Assembly: GCF_026420845.1 (NCBI RefSeq)
Contig: NZ_JAOWCB010000019.1
Location: 49,539-113,538 of the forward strand
Length of the DNA: 64,000 nucleotides
Reading direction: 5' to 3'
Source: Streptomyces sp. PR69
GTDB taxonomy: Bacteria > Actinomycetota > Actinomycetes > Streptomycetales > Streptomycetaceae
Below, in pieces: positions 54,949-63,406 of the stretch (its first letter is position 1; every line of letters begins with the position of its first letter). Both the position numbers and the translations under genes were made by a program. The notes under the pieces were generated by a model, which saw only the letters and a list, made by a program, of their open reading frames with translations, had not been told where the DNA came from and did not search any database.

Positions 54949-56036
54949 CATCGACAGCCGCCCGCCCCCGCAGACGGCCCGGACAGCCCCCCGCCCCACT
55001 GCGACTGCTCGCCGCGGCCCTGGTGACCTGCTGCATCGCGCTGGGCATCAGCCTGTCACCGTCCGCCGCACCCGCCGCCCACGCGGCGGAGAACTGCGCG
55101 ACCCCGCTGCAGTGCGCCACCATCCAGTCGGTGGGCAACGGCCGCATGCTCGACGTACAGAACGGATCACGCGGCGACGGCGCCTATATCGTGACCAACT
55201 CGGTCCCTGGATATCACCAGTCCTGGCGGCTGAACGTCGACGGGGCGGACTCCACCTTCTCCATCGTCAACAACGCCACCGGCAAGTGCATCGGCCTGAG
55301 CTGGCCTGCCCTGCGCCAGCAGACGTGCCGGGGTCAGGAAAGCCAGAAGTGGTACTTCCAGCCGGTGTCAGGGTCCGGTGACGCGTTCATGATCCGCAAC
55401 GCGAGCGACGACTCCTGCCTCGACCTGCTGCTCAATGCGCAGTACGACGACGCCTGGACCGGCAAGTCCAGCTGCCACGGCAGGGTCAACCAGCAGTGGA
55501 AGACCGCGGAGGGCGCATGGGACCTCGCCGTGGACCATGCGGCCCGGCAATGCCAGAAGACCCCGTCCAGCTGCTCCTGGGCCGTCACCCATGAAGCCCC
55601 GGCGGCGCCCCTGCCGACCGTCTGCGCCTCGGCCGTCTGGTACAACAACACCGCCGGTCCCGTCACCCAGTCCTTCTCGGTGAACCAGACCACCGGCTGG
55701 AGCAGCAGCATCGGCACCACCCTGTCCACCGACCTCGAAGCCGGCGCCGCCCCCGCACTGCAGACGAGGATCGGCTCCACCCTGAGCTTCACCAACACCT
55801 GGTCGGGCTCTGCCAGCGTCGACGACGGCGTCGAGGTGCACGTCCCCGCCGCACACTACGGCTGGGTGACCCTCTCCGTACTGGCGCGCAAGGTCACCGG
55901 CACCTGGACGTTCGACGCCCGCGGGCTGCCCTGGCAGGCCGACGACACCATCACCGTCCCCGTCAAGGACGACCCCAGCGGCGGCGCCACCGTCTACATC
56001 GCCAACACCAGCGAGACCTTCACCTCCTGCTCCTGA
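54945..56036 (+). CDS. Secreted ricin-type lectin fused to a possible aerolysin-like domain
   Basis: A 363-residue exported protein (signal about 1-47, cut near AHA-AE). Residues about 55-185 are a ricin B-like trefoil (ATIQSVGNGRMLDVQNGS, SQKWYFQPV, CLDLLLN, NQQWK). After a cysteine-rich link, residues about 220-363 are Ser/Thr-rich alternating beta sequence (VTQSFSVNQTTGWSSSIGTT, RIGSTLSFTNTW, then VEVHVPAAHYGWVTLSV). This looks like the ETX/MTX2 aerolysin-type pore-forming fold, a tentative reading. Start GTG 54945, coupled to the esterase. Likely binds sugars on a target surface. Confidence 0.85.
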   Translation: MTSTAARPRRRPGQPPAPLRLLAAALVTCCIALGISLSPSAAPAAHAAENCATPLQCATIQSVGNGRMLDVQNGSRGDGAYIVTNSVPGYHQSWRLNVDGADSTFSIVNNATGKCIGLSWPALRQQTCRGQESQKWYFQPVSGSGDAFMIRNASDDSCLDLLLNAQYDDAWTGKSSCHGRVNQQWKTAEGAWDLAVDHAARQCQKTPSSCSWAVTHEAPAAPLPTVCASAVWYNNTAGPVTQSFSVNQTTGWSSSIGTTLSTDLEAGAAPALQTRIGSTLSFTNTWSGSASVDDGVEVHVPAAHYGWVTLSVLARKVTGTWTFDARGLPWQADDTITVPVKDDPSGGATVYIANTSETFTSCS

Positions 56037-56045
56037 ACCGCCCCG

Positions 56046-56132
56046 GCCGCCGCTGCCGCCCGCCCCGCCGGGCGACAGCGGCGGCAGGCCCGGTCGGCAA
56101 GCCCGGGCGTGTACCCCGCGGTACGCGCCCGG
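56046..56132. terminator. Two hairpins between convergent genes
   Basis: Arms 56046-56055 and 56076-56085 pair perfectly, with an inner GCCCG/CGGGC stem. A second stem-loop lies at about 56103-56132 (GGGCGTGTACC against GGTACGCGCCC). They separate the lectin gene from the minus-strand SPFH gene. Confidence 0.7.
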
Positions 56133-56158
56133 ACCCGAGAGGGGACAGACCGTCCCGT

Positions 56159-57490
56159 CTACTCCCCGCGGCCGTCCTCACCCGGCGGCCGGCCGCCGGG
56201 GAAGTTCCCGCCGGTGTCCGGCGGGAGCGGCGTCAGCCGGGGCAGCAGCTGGGCGGTGATCAGGGTCGACAGCGCGGAGACGTCGCCGCCGGCGCCGTCG
56301 GTCCTGACGACCACCGGCTGCGGCGCCCGTGTGGCAAGCTCGGCGCCCACCTCCAGCCGCCTGCGTGCCAGTTCGTACTGGAGGACCGCGCGGTTGTCGC
56401 GGTAGGCCTTGGCGAGGGCGCGCTGTGCGCGGGCCTCGTTCTCGGCGGCGATCAGCCCGCTGCGCCCGCGCGTCTCGATCTCGAAGCGCACCCGCTGGGC
56501 GTTGGTCTCCTGCTGTTCGAGCAGCTGGGCGACCTCTTCCCGGGCCCGGTTCAGGGCGGCTTTCACCTCCACGATGCGCGCGTCCCGCACCTTCTTCGCC
56601 CGTTCGATGTCCATGCCCAGGCTGTCGATGCGGCGCTTGCGGGTCAGACCCCACTCCTGTTCGTACGCCGTGCGTTCCTTGGCGATCCGCTCACGGGTGG
56701 CCAGATGCTGCTGGTATTGCGCGGGCAGCTGGACATCGGGGATGTTGGACCCCGTGACGCGCACGCCGTAGCGCGACAGCTGGCGGTTGAGCAGCTCCTG
56801 CATGTCGGCCACGTCTGAGCCGCGCAGGTCGTAGGCCCGCTCGGTGCGCATGGTGCGGGCGCGCTGCCGGATGGCGTCCTGCACCGCGCTGGACAGCACC
56901 AGGTCGAAGTTGCCCGCGCCGATGGTGCGCACGAACAGCACCGCGTCCGTGATCCGGAATTTCAGGAAGAACTCGATCGACCGCAGCGGCACATTCTCCT
57001 GTGTCGGGCAGGCCATCACCGGCGCGGAGTACGGGATCTCGGTCGCCGTGTCCACGACGAAATCGACCCTTGACCACGGATGCCACAGATAGTGGCGGCC
57101 GGCGTCGAGGGTGCGGGTGACGGCGCCGTAGCGGGTCAGCACGCCATTCGTGCCCTGTTCGATCTCGACGATCGAGGACCGCCACCACCACAGCCCGCCG
57201 GTCAGGATCAGCAGGAGCCCGGCGGTGTAGGCGAGCGCGGCCAGCGCCCCGTACGCCAGATCGGCGGCCCCGTCCGAGCCTGCCTCGCGCACACTCAGCA
57301 TCACCCCGCTCAGCAGGGCGAACAGCCCCAGCCACAGCGGCAGCATCCACCACAGTCTGCGCCGGTGGCGGGGAATGATCACCGGGATCAGGGTGCCCGC
57401 CTCGCCGCCGCGCAGCAGCTGCGCGATCTCACTCCACGGGGCGACGGCCTCGGATATGACCGACCGGCGGCCGGCAGGTGCGCTGCTCAC
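56159..57490 (-). CDS. SPFH/band 7 domain membrane protein, second of a pair
   Basis: A 443-residue protein with two membrane helices (about 49-70 and 83-103) followed by an SPFH domain (IVEIEQGTNGVLTRYGAVTR to about 270). A long charged coiled coil follows (ERIAKERTAYEQEWGLTRKR, LEQQETNAQRVRFEIETRG). Such flotillin or HflC-like proteins oligomerise on membranes and organise microdomains or proteases. GTG 57490 overlaps the stop of the preceding SPFH gene (GTGA), so both are made as a pair and may form hetero-oligomers. Confidence 0.9.
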   Translation of the reverse strand: MSSAPAGRRSVISEAVAPWSEIAQLLRGGEAGTLIPVIIPRHRRRLWWMLPLWLGLFALLSGVMLSVREAGSDGAADLAYGALAALAYTAGLLLILTGGLWWWRSSIVEIEQGTNGVLTRYGAVTRTLDAGRHYLWHPWSRVDFVVDTATEIPYSAPVMACPTQENVPLRSIEFFLKFRITDAVLFVRTIGAGNFDLVLSSAVQDAIRQRARTMRTERAYDLRGSDVADMQELLNRQLSRYGVRVTGSNIPDVQLPAQYQQHLATRERIAKERTAYEQEWGLTRKRRIDSLGMDIERAKKVRDARIVEVKAALNRAREEVAQLLEQQETNAQRVRFEIETRGRSGLIAAENEARAQRALAKAYRDNRAVLQYELARRRLEVGAELATRAPQPVVVRTDGAGGDVSALSTLITAQLLPRLTPLPPDTGGNFPGGRPPGEDGRGE

Positions 57491-59268
57491 TGTTCGGCCC
57501 CGTCGGACTCGTCGAACCGCCCGAACCGCTCGGACGTCCCGGCCTGCTCGGCCGCCGAGGCCGCTACGGCCCCTGCGGCCTCTTCGGCCTCTTCGGAGGC
57601 GGCCCCGGCAGCCGCCTCCGCCGCGGCCCCGGCGGCCGCCGTCGTCTCTGCCGCCGCCGCGGCGGGCGCGGTCGGCACGGTTGGGCGGTCCGCCTCCAGC
57701 AGCGCGCTGATCTCCGCCTCGCGGGAGGCGATGCGGTCGGCGACCTCGCCGAGCCGCGCCCGCACCGCCGCCGTGTCCGCGTCCGTGAACAGCTTCGCGC
57801 CCCGCTCGCCGACGAGCTCCCGGGCCAGCTGCAGAAAGTCGACCCCGGCCGCGCCGCTGCCGTCCGCGGAGCCGCCGATCCGCACCAGGTGCGGAAGATG
57901 GTCCGCGACCTGCTCCAGCGTGTCGAGCACCTGCTGCTGGTAGCGGTACTCGAGGATCTCCGGCGCCTCGGCCGCGGTCACCGCACGGATGTCCAGCGCC
58001 TGCGCTTCCAGCAGCGCCGCGTTGGCCTTCGCCTCCGACTCGGCCTGCACATACCGCTGGCGGGCGAGCGCCTCGGCGCGGTTGGTCTCGCGCTCCACCG
58101 CGGTGTCCATCTGCGCCTGGTACTGGGCGATGTCGGCCTGGATCGCGGACAGCGTCTCCTGACTGCCCGCCAGCTCCCGGCTCAGATCGCCCTCGTCCTG
58201 CTCCTTGCGCAGCATCAGCGCGTACTCGTGGGTGTACGCCTCCTTCGCCATGCGCACCATCTCCGGGGCCGCCAGGTCCATGCGGTAGTTGCGGTCGGAC
58301 GGCTCGGCGTGCGTGATGTTGGCGTTGGTCAGCTCCACCGCGGGCCGGAACTGCTGGTTCAGCTGCTCCAGCAGCCGCCCTGTGTCCTCGCCGACCATGT
58401 CGTAGATCCCGGCGGCCTCCTGCTCGTAGATGAGGCTGCGGATTGTCTCGCTCACCGCGTTGCTCAGCTTTTCCTCGAAGCCGCGCACCGCGCCCAGCGT
58501 GTAGACGAACTCGGTGGGGTCGCTGATGCGGAACTGGATGAACAGATCGATCGACGCCTTCACGCCCCCCTTGGTCGGGGCCTCGCGCACCGGCGCGTTG
58601 AACGGGTACTCACGGGTCGTGTTGACGATGTACGACACCCGCTTCCACGGGCTGAGCAGAATCACCCGCCCGGGCCCGACCACCCGCTCCAGCTTCCCGA
58701 ACCGGGTGATCATCGCCTGGCTGCCGTCCGGCACCATCACCATGCCCTGCCGCCACCACACGAACACCACGGCGAGCACCGAGATGACCCAGTAGTGGAC
58801 GCCGAAGAGCGGATGGCTCCACGGGGAGTCGTCCACGGCCGAGACGACCGCCGTGCCCACGACGCCCACCAGAAGCAGCGACAGCACCGGCAGCATGGAC
58901 AGCAGCGAGCGGCCCCTGGGCAGCACCATGGGGCAGATCGCATGGACCTGCTCGCCGTCCACGCGCTGCTGCTCGCTGCGGCCCAGCGCCGCACCGGCGT
59001 CATCCAGAGCCACGGTCTTCTGCGCCATGACGGTGGCGATCGACCCGCCCTGCTCGCGCGCGGCCGGGAAGTCCGCCGGGTCCATGCCCTCCTCCTGCGG
59101 CTCGTGCCGCTCGTCGGAGTCATGCATGTCGTGCCGCTGCTGCCGTTGCTGCCCGCCCGAGCGTCCGGTGTGCCGCCGCAGCTCCTCTTCGGCGGCTGCC
59201 CGCGGACCGGTGCCGGAGGCCACCGCCTGGGCGGCTCTCCGCAGGCTCTGAGCCCGTGTTCGTGCCAT
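57487..59268 (-). CDS. SPFH/band 7 domain membrane protein, first of a pair
   Basis: A 593-residue protein. A polar, His/Gln/Asp-rich N-terminus of about 125 residues precedes two helices (MLPVLSLLLVGVVGTAVVS and YWVISVLAVVFVWW). The SPFH domain includes QAMITRFGKLERVVGPGRV and VNTTREYPFNAPVREAPTKG. A coiled coil (AQYQAQMDTAVERETNRAEA, QRYVQAESEAKANAAL) and an Ala/Glu-rich tail follow. ATG 59268 has GGAGGGG. Coupled to the second SPFH gene; an HflK/HflC-like or flotillin-like complex is likely. Confidence 0.9.
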   Translation of the reverse strand: MARTRAQSLRRAAQAVASGTGPRAAAEEELRRHTGRSGGQQRQQRHDMHDSDERHEPQEEGMDPADFPAAREQGGSIATVMAQKTVALDDAGAALGRSEQQRVDGEQVHAICPMVLPRGRSLLSMLPVLSLLLVGVVGTAVVSAVDDSPWSHPLFGVHYWVISVLAVVFVWWRQGMVMVPDGSQAMITRFGKLERVVGPGRVILLSPWKRVSYIVNTTREYPFNAPVREAPTKGGVKASIDLFIQFRISDPTEFVYTLGAVRGFEEKLSNAVSETIRSLIYEQEAAGIYDMVGEDTGRLLEQLNQQFRPAVELTNANITHAEPSDRNYRMDLAAPEMVRMAKEAYTHEYALMLRKEQDEGDLSRELAGSQETLSAIQADIAQYQAQMDTAVERETNRAEALARQRYVQAESEAKANAALLEAQALDIRAVTAAEAPEILEYRYQQQVLDTLEQVADHLPHLVRIGGSADGSGAAGVDFLQLARELVGERGAKLFTDADTAAVRARLGEVADRIASREAEISALLEADRPTVPTAPAAAAAETTAAAGAAAEAAAGAASEEAEEAAGAVAASAAEQAGTSERFGRFDESDGAEQ

Positions 59269-59307
59269 GACGATCCCCCCTCCTTCGTTCCTTGCCGTTG
59301 TGTTCCC

Positions 59308-59341
59308 TGTCCTGGGGCGCCGTGCCGGGCGCCCCAGGACA
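59308..59341 (-). terminator. Hairpin between the PBP and SPFH genes
   Basis: TGTCCTGGGGCGC (59308-59320) and GCGCCCCAGGACA (59329-59341) form a perfect 13-bp stem. It is downstream of the PBP stop (59509) and just upstream of the SPFH start, so it should end PBP transcription. Confidence 0.7.
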
Positions 59342-59508
59342 TCCCACACCATGCGCCGGGACGGGGGCAGGGAGGGTCCGAAGGCCAGGGCGGGGCTTCG
59401 TGCGGTTCGCGGCCGGCGGCGACCGCCTCGCTCACATGTTGGCAGCACGCGGTGTCGTCCGGTCCGGTCAGGAATCGGCGGCCGGGCAGTGCGTCGGGCG
59501 GTGCGCGC

Positions 59509-61491
59509 TCAGTCGCTGCCGCTTCCGGGCCGTTCGCCTTTCATGAACGCCGACCACACGCGCAGGGGCAGTGTCTCGCCCCTGCCCGGCGTTCCCGTGC
59601 CGGGTTCGTCGAGCGCCAGCAGTCCGCCGCCGTCCGGGGCGCTGCGGAAGACGGTGACGGCCGTCGACAGCTCCTCGCCGTATCCGACGAACCACCCCGC
59701 CGGGATCCGGTCCCCGCCGTCCGTGCGCCCGGCGGCGATGGGCCCCAGGCTGCGCAGGGTGGCGGCGTCGACGGCGTCCACGGCGACGTCCCGCAGCGCC
59801 CGGGTGAGTTCGCGGGCCGTCTGCGGGGCGATCGCCTGCCGGGAGCCCGGCCGTTCCAGGCCTGCCAGCGGTGTTCCCCGGTAGGTCGCCGAGGCCACGG
59901 AGTACGGTGCGGTCCGCCGTCCCTCGCGGGCGAACGTCGCATACGCTGCGGCCATCCGGATGGCGCTCGGCGTGGACGTGCCGAGCGCGAACGACGGGTC
60001 CGGCGCCGCCATGCTGTGCGGCAGCAGCCCGGAGGCGATCGCGGTTTTCCGCACCTGGCGCGGTCCGACGTCCGCGCCCAGCCGGCGGAAGGCGTCCTGG
60101 TCGCCGCGGACCAGGGCCCGGCGCAGGGCGAGCGTGTCCGGTGAGGCGATGTCTGCGCCGGCCCCGCCGGCGCCCGCCGGCGGGGGCACGGCGGTGTCGA
60201 GCAGTCCGGTGCGGGCCGATGCGAGGCTCTCGCCCGTCGCGCCGCCGTGCTCCAGGGCCGCCGCCAGGACGAAGGGCTTGAACGCCGACCCCACCGGCAC
60301 CCCGGCCGTGTCGGCGTTGCTCGCGAAGTGACGTGTGGCGTCGGGCCCGCCGTACAGGGCGAGCACCGCGCCGTCCTCGGTCCGTACGGACGCGGCGCCG
60401 TACTGGACGTCCCGGTCCGCTGCCTGTCGGTCCGGGGCCTGCGCCTCGGCGGAGACTTCCTCCACCGCCCGCCGCAGCCGTTCCACCGCGGCCCGGTCGA
60501 ACGTGGTGCGGATGTGGTACCCGCCCCTGCCCAGCGCCTCGGGCGTCAGCCCCGCCCGGTTCCGCAGGTCCTTGTTGGCCGCGTCGACGAGGTAGCCGGC
60601 CTGCCCTGCGAGGCCGCTTGCCGCCTCCCGCGGCCGGGGCTCGGGGAAGACGGAGTAGGCCGCCCGTTCCTCACGCGTCATCAGCCCGAGCTCCACCTGC
60701 CGGTCCAGTACATACCGCCAGCGTGCCTCCGCCCTGCGGCGGTTGGCCTCGCCGAGGGCCGGGTCGTACAGATCCCCGTTCTTGAGGAGCGCGGCCAGCA
60801 GGGCGCTGCGGGAGGGGTCGAGCTGCCGGACGTCCGTGCCGTAGTACGCCATGGCCGCCGCCTGGACCCCGTAGGAGTTCCGGCCGAACCAGCTGGTGTT
60901 CAGATACCCCTGCAGGATCTGGTCCTTGGACTGGGTCCGGGACAGCTTGACCGCCAGGCACAGCTCGCGGAGCTTGCGTTCGGCGGTCTGCTCCTGGGTG
61001 AGGAAGGTGTTCTTCACATACTGCTGGGTGATCGTGGAGCCCCCCTGGAGTTCCTCGCCGCGCACGACGCTGACCGCGGCCCGCGCCAGACCGCGGACGG
61101 AGAAGCCCGGGTCGCTGCGGAAGCCGGCGTTCTCCGCGGCGATCGCCGCGTTCTGCAGGGAGAGCGGGATGTCCGACAGCGGCACGCTCTGCCGGTTGAC
61201 GGGGCCCACGCTCACCATCTGTGTGCCGTCGGCCCAGTAGTAGACCGTGGCCTCGGCCTGTGCTTCGGCGTTGGGGTCCGGGATCGTCGTCGTCGCGTAG
61301 ACCCAGCCGGCCAGCCCGGTGACTGCGGCGAAGCTTAAGAGCACAAGGCCGAGGAGCTGCCGCCATGACGGCAGGAAGCGAGCCGGTCCGCTGCGTCCCC
61401 GGCGGGGGTAGTCGACACGGACGCGAAGCAGGCCGGCCGGGGCGGTGGACCGGCGCGGCGTCCGGGTGCTGCGACCCCTGCGGCGTATCAC
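59509..61491 (-). CDS. Class A penicillin-binding protein with degraded transpeptidase motifs
   Basis: A 660-residue membrane protein with one N-terminal helix (LLGLVLLSFAAVTGLAGWVY). The GT51 glycosyltransferase looks intact: AAENAGF, GGSTITQQYVKNTFL, RKLRELCLAVKLS and YLNTSWFGRNSYGVQAAA. In the transpeptidase domain SAFK (VPVGSAFKPFVL) is present. Where relatives have SxN the sequence reads RGDQDAFRRLG, and the KTG motif reads AAGRTDGGD. So glycan polymerisation is likely and crosslinking doubtful. GTG 61491 was preferred (AAAGAGG upstream) over 61563. Confidence 0.88.
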   Translation of the reverse strand: MIRRRGRSTRTPRRSTAPAGLLRVRVDYPRRGRSGPARFLPSWRQLLGLVLLSFAAVTGLAGWVYATTTIPDPNAEAQAEATVYYWADGTQMVSVGPVNRQSVPLSDIPLSLQNAAIAAENAGFRSDPGFSVRGLARAAVSVVRGEELQGGSTITQQYVKNTFLTQEQTAERKLRELCLAVKLSRTQSKDQILQGYLNTSWFGRNSYGVQAAAMAYYGTDVRQLDPSRSALLAALLKNGDLYDPALGEANRRRAEARWRYVLDRQVELGLMTREERAAYSVFPEPRPREAASGLAGQAGYLVDAANKDLRNRAGLTPEALGRGGYHIRTTFDRAAVERLRRAVEEVSAEAQAPDRQAADRDVQYGAASVRTEDGAVLALYGGPDATRHFASNADTAGVPVGSAFKPFVLAAALEHGGATGESLASARTGLLDTAVPPPAGAGGAGADIASPDTLALRRALVRGDQDAFRRLGADVGPRQVRKTAIASGLLPHSMAAPDPSFALGTSTPSAIRMAAAYATFAREGRRTAPYSVASATYRGTPLAGLERPGSRQAIAPQTARELTRALRDVAVDAVDAATLRSLGPIAAGRTDGGDRIPAGWFVGYGEELSTAVTVFRSAPDGGGLLALDEPGTGTPGRGETLPLRVWSAFMKGERPGSGSD

Positions 61492-61585
61492 GGTGGAGGA
61501 CCTCTTTCGTACGGTGAAAGCGGGTGCACTCTCTCCTACGGGCCGCGACGACCGCCCGTTCACCAGGGCCGCGGGCGGGCCGCCG

Positions 61586-62215
61586 TCAGCACCCGGCGCC
61601 GCGGCCCGAGGCCGGTCCCCGCCCGGTGCCGGCGCCGAGCACCGAGGCGGTGAAGTCCGCCAGCTGATCCCGCAGTTCCTCGCGGGGCACGCCCTTCCCG
61701 TCGGCCAGGTGCGCGACGAGGTCGGCCCGGGTGGCGGCGAGCAGCGCGTGAGCGGCGAAGCCGGCGGAGCCGGCGGCCGCCGGTCCCGGGGTCTGCTCCA
61801 GCAGGTCCCGGAGCAGGGTGTGCCAGCGCTCGTAGTGCTCGGTGCGGTAGGGGCTGTCCGCGCCGGCCGACTCCAGGGCCATGGCGAGGTGGCGGTTGTC
61901 GAGCTTGAAGCACAGGACGGCGTCGAGCAGGGCGGGTACGCGCACCAGCGGCGGGGCGGCGGGTCCCAGGGGCGGCGGTCCCTCCTCGACGGCCTTTCTG
62001 ACCGGCTCGAGCCGTGCCGCGTACAGCGCGCGGATCAGCCCCGTGCGATCGCCGAAGGCGCGGAAGAGGGTCGCCTTGCCGACGCCGGCCGCAGCCGCGA
62101 TGTCGGCCATGGTGACGTTCTGGGGGCTCTGGCACTGGGCGAAGAGCGCGTCGGCGGCCGCGAAGACGGCTGCCCGGTTGCGCACCGCGTCCTTGCGCGG
62201 TCTGCGCGCGTCCAC
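61586..62215 (-). CDS. TetR family transcriptional regulator
   Basis: A 209-residue repressor. The helix-turn-helix is NVTMADIAAAAGVGKATLFRAFG preceded by NRAAVFAAADALF; the C-terminal two-thirds is the helical ligand-binding part. Start GTG 62215, with GGAGGG five bases upstream. It diverges from the small gene and NmrA-type gene, and two dyads in the 88-base spacer are almost certainly its operators. Confidence 0.93.
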   Translation of the reverse strand: MDARRPRKDAVRNRAAVFAAADALFAQCQSPQNVTMADIAAAAGVGKATLFRAFGDRTGLIRALYAARLEPVRKAVEEGPPPLGPAAPPLVRVPALLDAVLCFKLDNRHLAMALESAGADSPYRTEHYERWHTLLRDLLEQTPGPAAAGSAGFAAHALLAATRADLVAHLADGKGVPREELRDQLADFTASVLGAGTGRGPASGRGAGC

Positions 62216-62235
62216 GTGTTCCCTCCCTTGCAATC

Positions 62236-62280
62236 CGGACCGGCGGTCCGTATCGTCCATTGAAACGGACCGCGGGTCCA
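62236..62280. promoter_or_regulatory. Two CGGACC-N3-GGTCC(G/A) operators for the TetR repressor
   Basis: CGGACC-GGC-GGTCCG (62236-62250) is a perfect dyad; CGGACC-GCG-GGTCCA (62266-62280) is a near-perfect copy whose centre is 30 bases away, three helical turns. TTGAAA (62260-62265) touches the second copy and may be the rightward -35. Repressor binding would block both directions. Confidence 0.75.
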
Positions 62281-62303
62281 CATCGTACGGGACGGAGGAC
62301 CCC

Positions 62304-62561
62304 ATGCCCATGCCCACGCACGCGACGCACGCGTCACCGGAAGAGCTCGACCGCCACGGCCTGCGCCTGCTCCTCGACAAGGACATTCCCGCCCGGCCGG
62401 GGCGGCTCGGGGGCGGGAAGGCCGTCGCCGCCTCTATACGCCACCATCCCGACCTGAGGATCCACCAGACCGCCGGCCCGCAGACCATCGTGGTCGGGAT
62501 GCGCGGCGCGGGCCGCCTGGCCGGGATGCAGGGCCCCTTCGGCGTCACCGGCGTCCGATGA
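62304..62561 (+). CDS. Small hypothetical protein in the TetR-controlled operon
   Basis: An 85-residue protein starting MPMPTHATHASPEELD after GGAGGAC. It has one helical stretch (DRHGLRLLLDKDIPARPG) and the segment QTIVVGMRGAGRLAG. No family was recognised. Its stop overlaps the NmrA-like gene start as ATGA, and it lies directly behind the TetR operators, so it is the first gene of the regulated operon. Confidence 0.7.
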   Translation: MPMPTHATHASPEELDRHGLRLLLDKDIPARPGRLGGGKAVAASIRHHPDLRIHQTAGPQTIVVGMRGAGRLAGMQGPFGVTGVR

Positions 62562-63406
62562 CTGTCACCGGCGCCACCCTGGTCACCGGGGCCACCGGCA
62601 CCACCGGCAGCCGAACCGCCGCCGCGCTGATCGCCGCAGGCCACCGCGTCAAGGCCGCGAGCCGTCGGGCCGCCCGGCTCCCGGGCGCGGAACCGGTCCG
62701 CTTCGACTGGTACGACCCCGCCACCTTCGGCGACGCTCTGCTCGGAGCAGAACGCGTCTACCTCGTCCCGCCGGTCGGCGACCCCGACCCGGCCGCGGTC
62801 ATGCTGCCCTTCCTCCACCGGGCCCGCACCGCAGGCGTGCACCGCGCCGTGCTGCTCAGCTCCTCGGCCATCTCCGAAGGGGGCCCGGGCGCGGGGGCGG
62901 TGCACCAGGCCCTGCGGGGCCTGTTCGGCCACTGGGCGGTGCTGCGGCCCTCCTGGTTCATGCAGAACTTCACCGGCACGCACGCCCACGCCCGCAGCAT
63001 CCGCGAAGACGCCGTCATCCTGACCGCGGCCGGATCCGGCCGTGTCGGATTCGTCGACGCCGAGGACATCGCCGCCGTCGCCGCCCGCGCCCTGACCGCC
63101 GCCCGCGCACCCAACGCCGACCTGATCCTGACCGGGCCGGAGGCGCTCTCCTACGACGACATCGCGGCCGTCGTCACCGAGGTCACAGGCCGCCGTGTGA
63201 CCCACCGCCACCTGACGTGCGAACAGCTGCGTGACCGCCTGGCCGCGTCCATGCCGCTGGAATTCGCCGCCCTGCTGGCCGGCATGGACCGCGCCATCGC
63301 CCGGGGAGCCGAGAACCGGACCACCGACACCGTCCAGCGCCTCACCGGCCGGCCGCCGCACAGTTTTCGGACGGTGGCCGAACGGGAGCTGACACGGCGC
63401 AGATGA
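62558..63406 (+). CDS. NmrA-like NAD(P)-binding protein
   Basis: A 282-residue atypical short-chain dehydrogenase. The dinucleotide loop is LVTGATGTTGSRTAAALIAAG; later segments are YLVPPVGDPDP, AVLLSSSAI, LRPSWFMQNF and FVDAEDIAAVAARAL, as in NmrA/HSCARG and NAD(P)H:quinone oxidoreductase relatives. The catalytic Tyr-xxx-Lys of classical SDRs is not evident. Divergent TetR and coupled small gene suggest response to a small electrophile or aromatic compound. Confidence 0.9.
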   Translation: MTVTGATLVTGATGTTGSRTAAALIAAGHRVKAASRRAARLPGAEPVRFDWYDPATFGDALLGAERVYLVPPVGDPDPAAVMLPFLHRARTAGVHRAVLLSSSAISEGGPGAGAVHQALRGLFGHWAVLRPSWFMQNFTGTHAHARSIREDAVILTAAGSGRVGFVDAEDIAAVAARALTAARAPNADLILTGPEALSYDDIAAVVTEVTGRRVTHRHLTCEQLRDRLAASMPLEFAALLAGMDRAIARGAENRTTDTVQRLTGRPPHSFRTVAERELTRRR

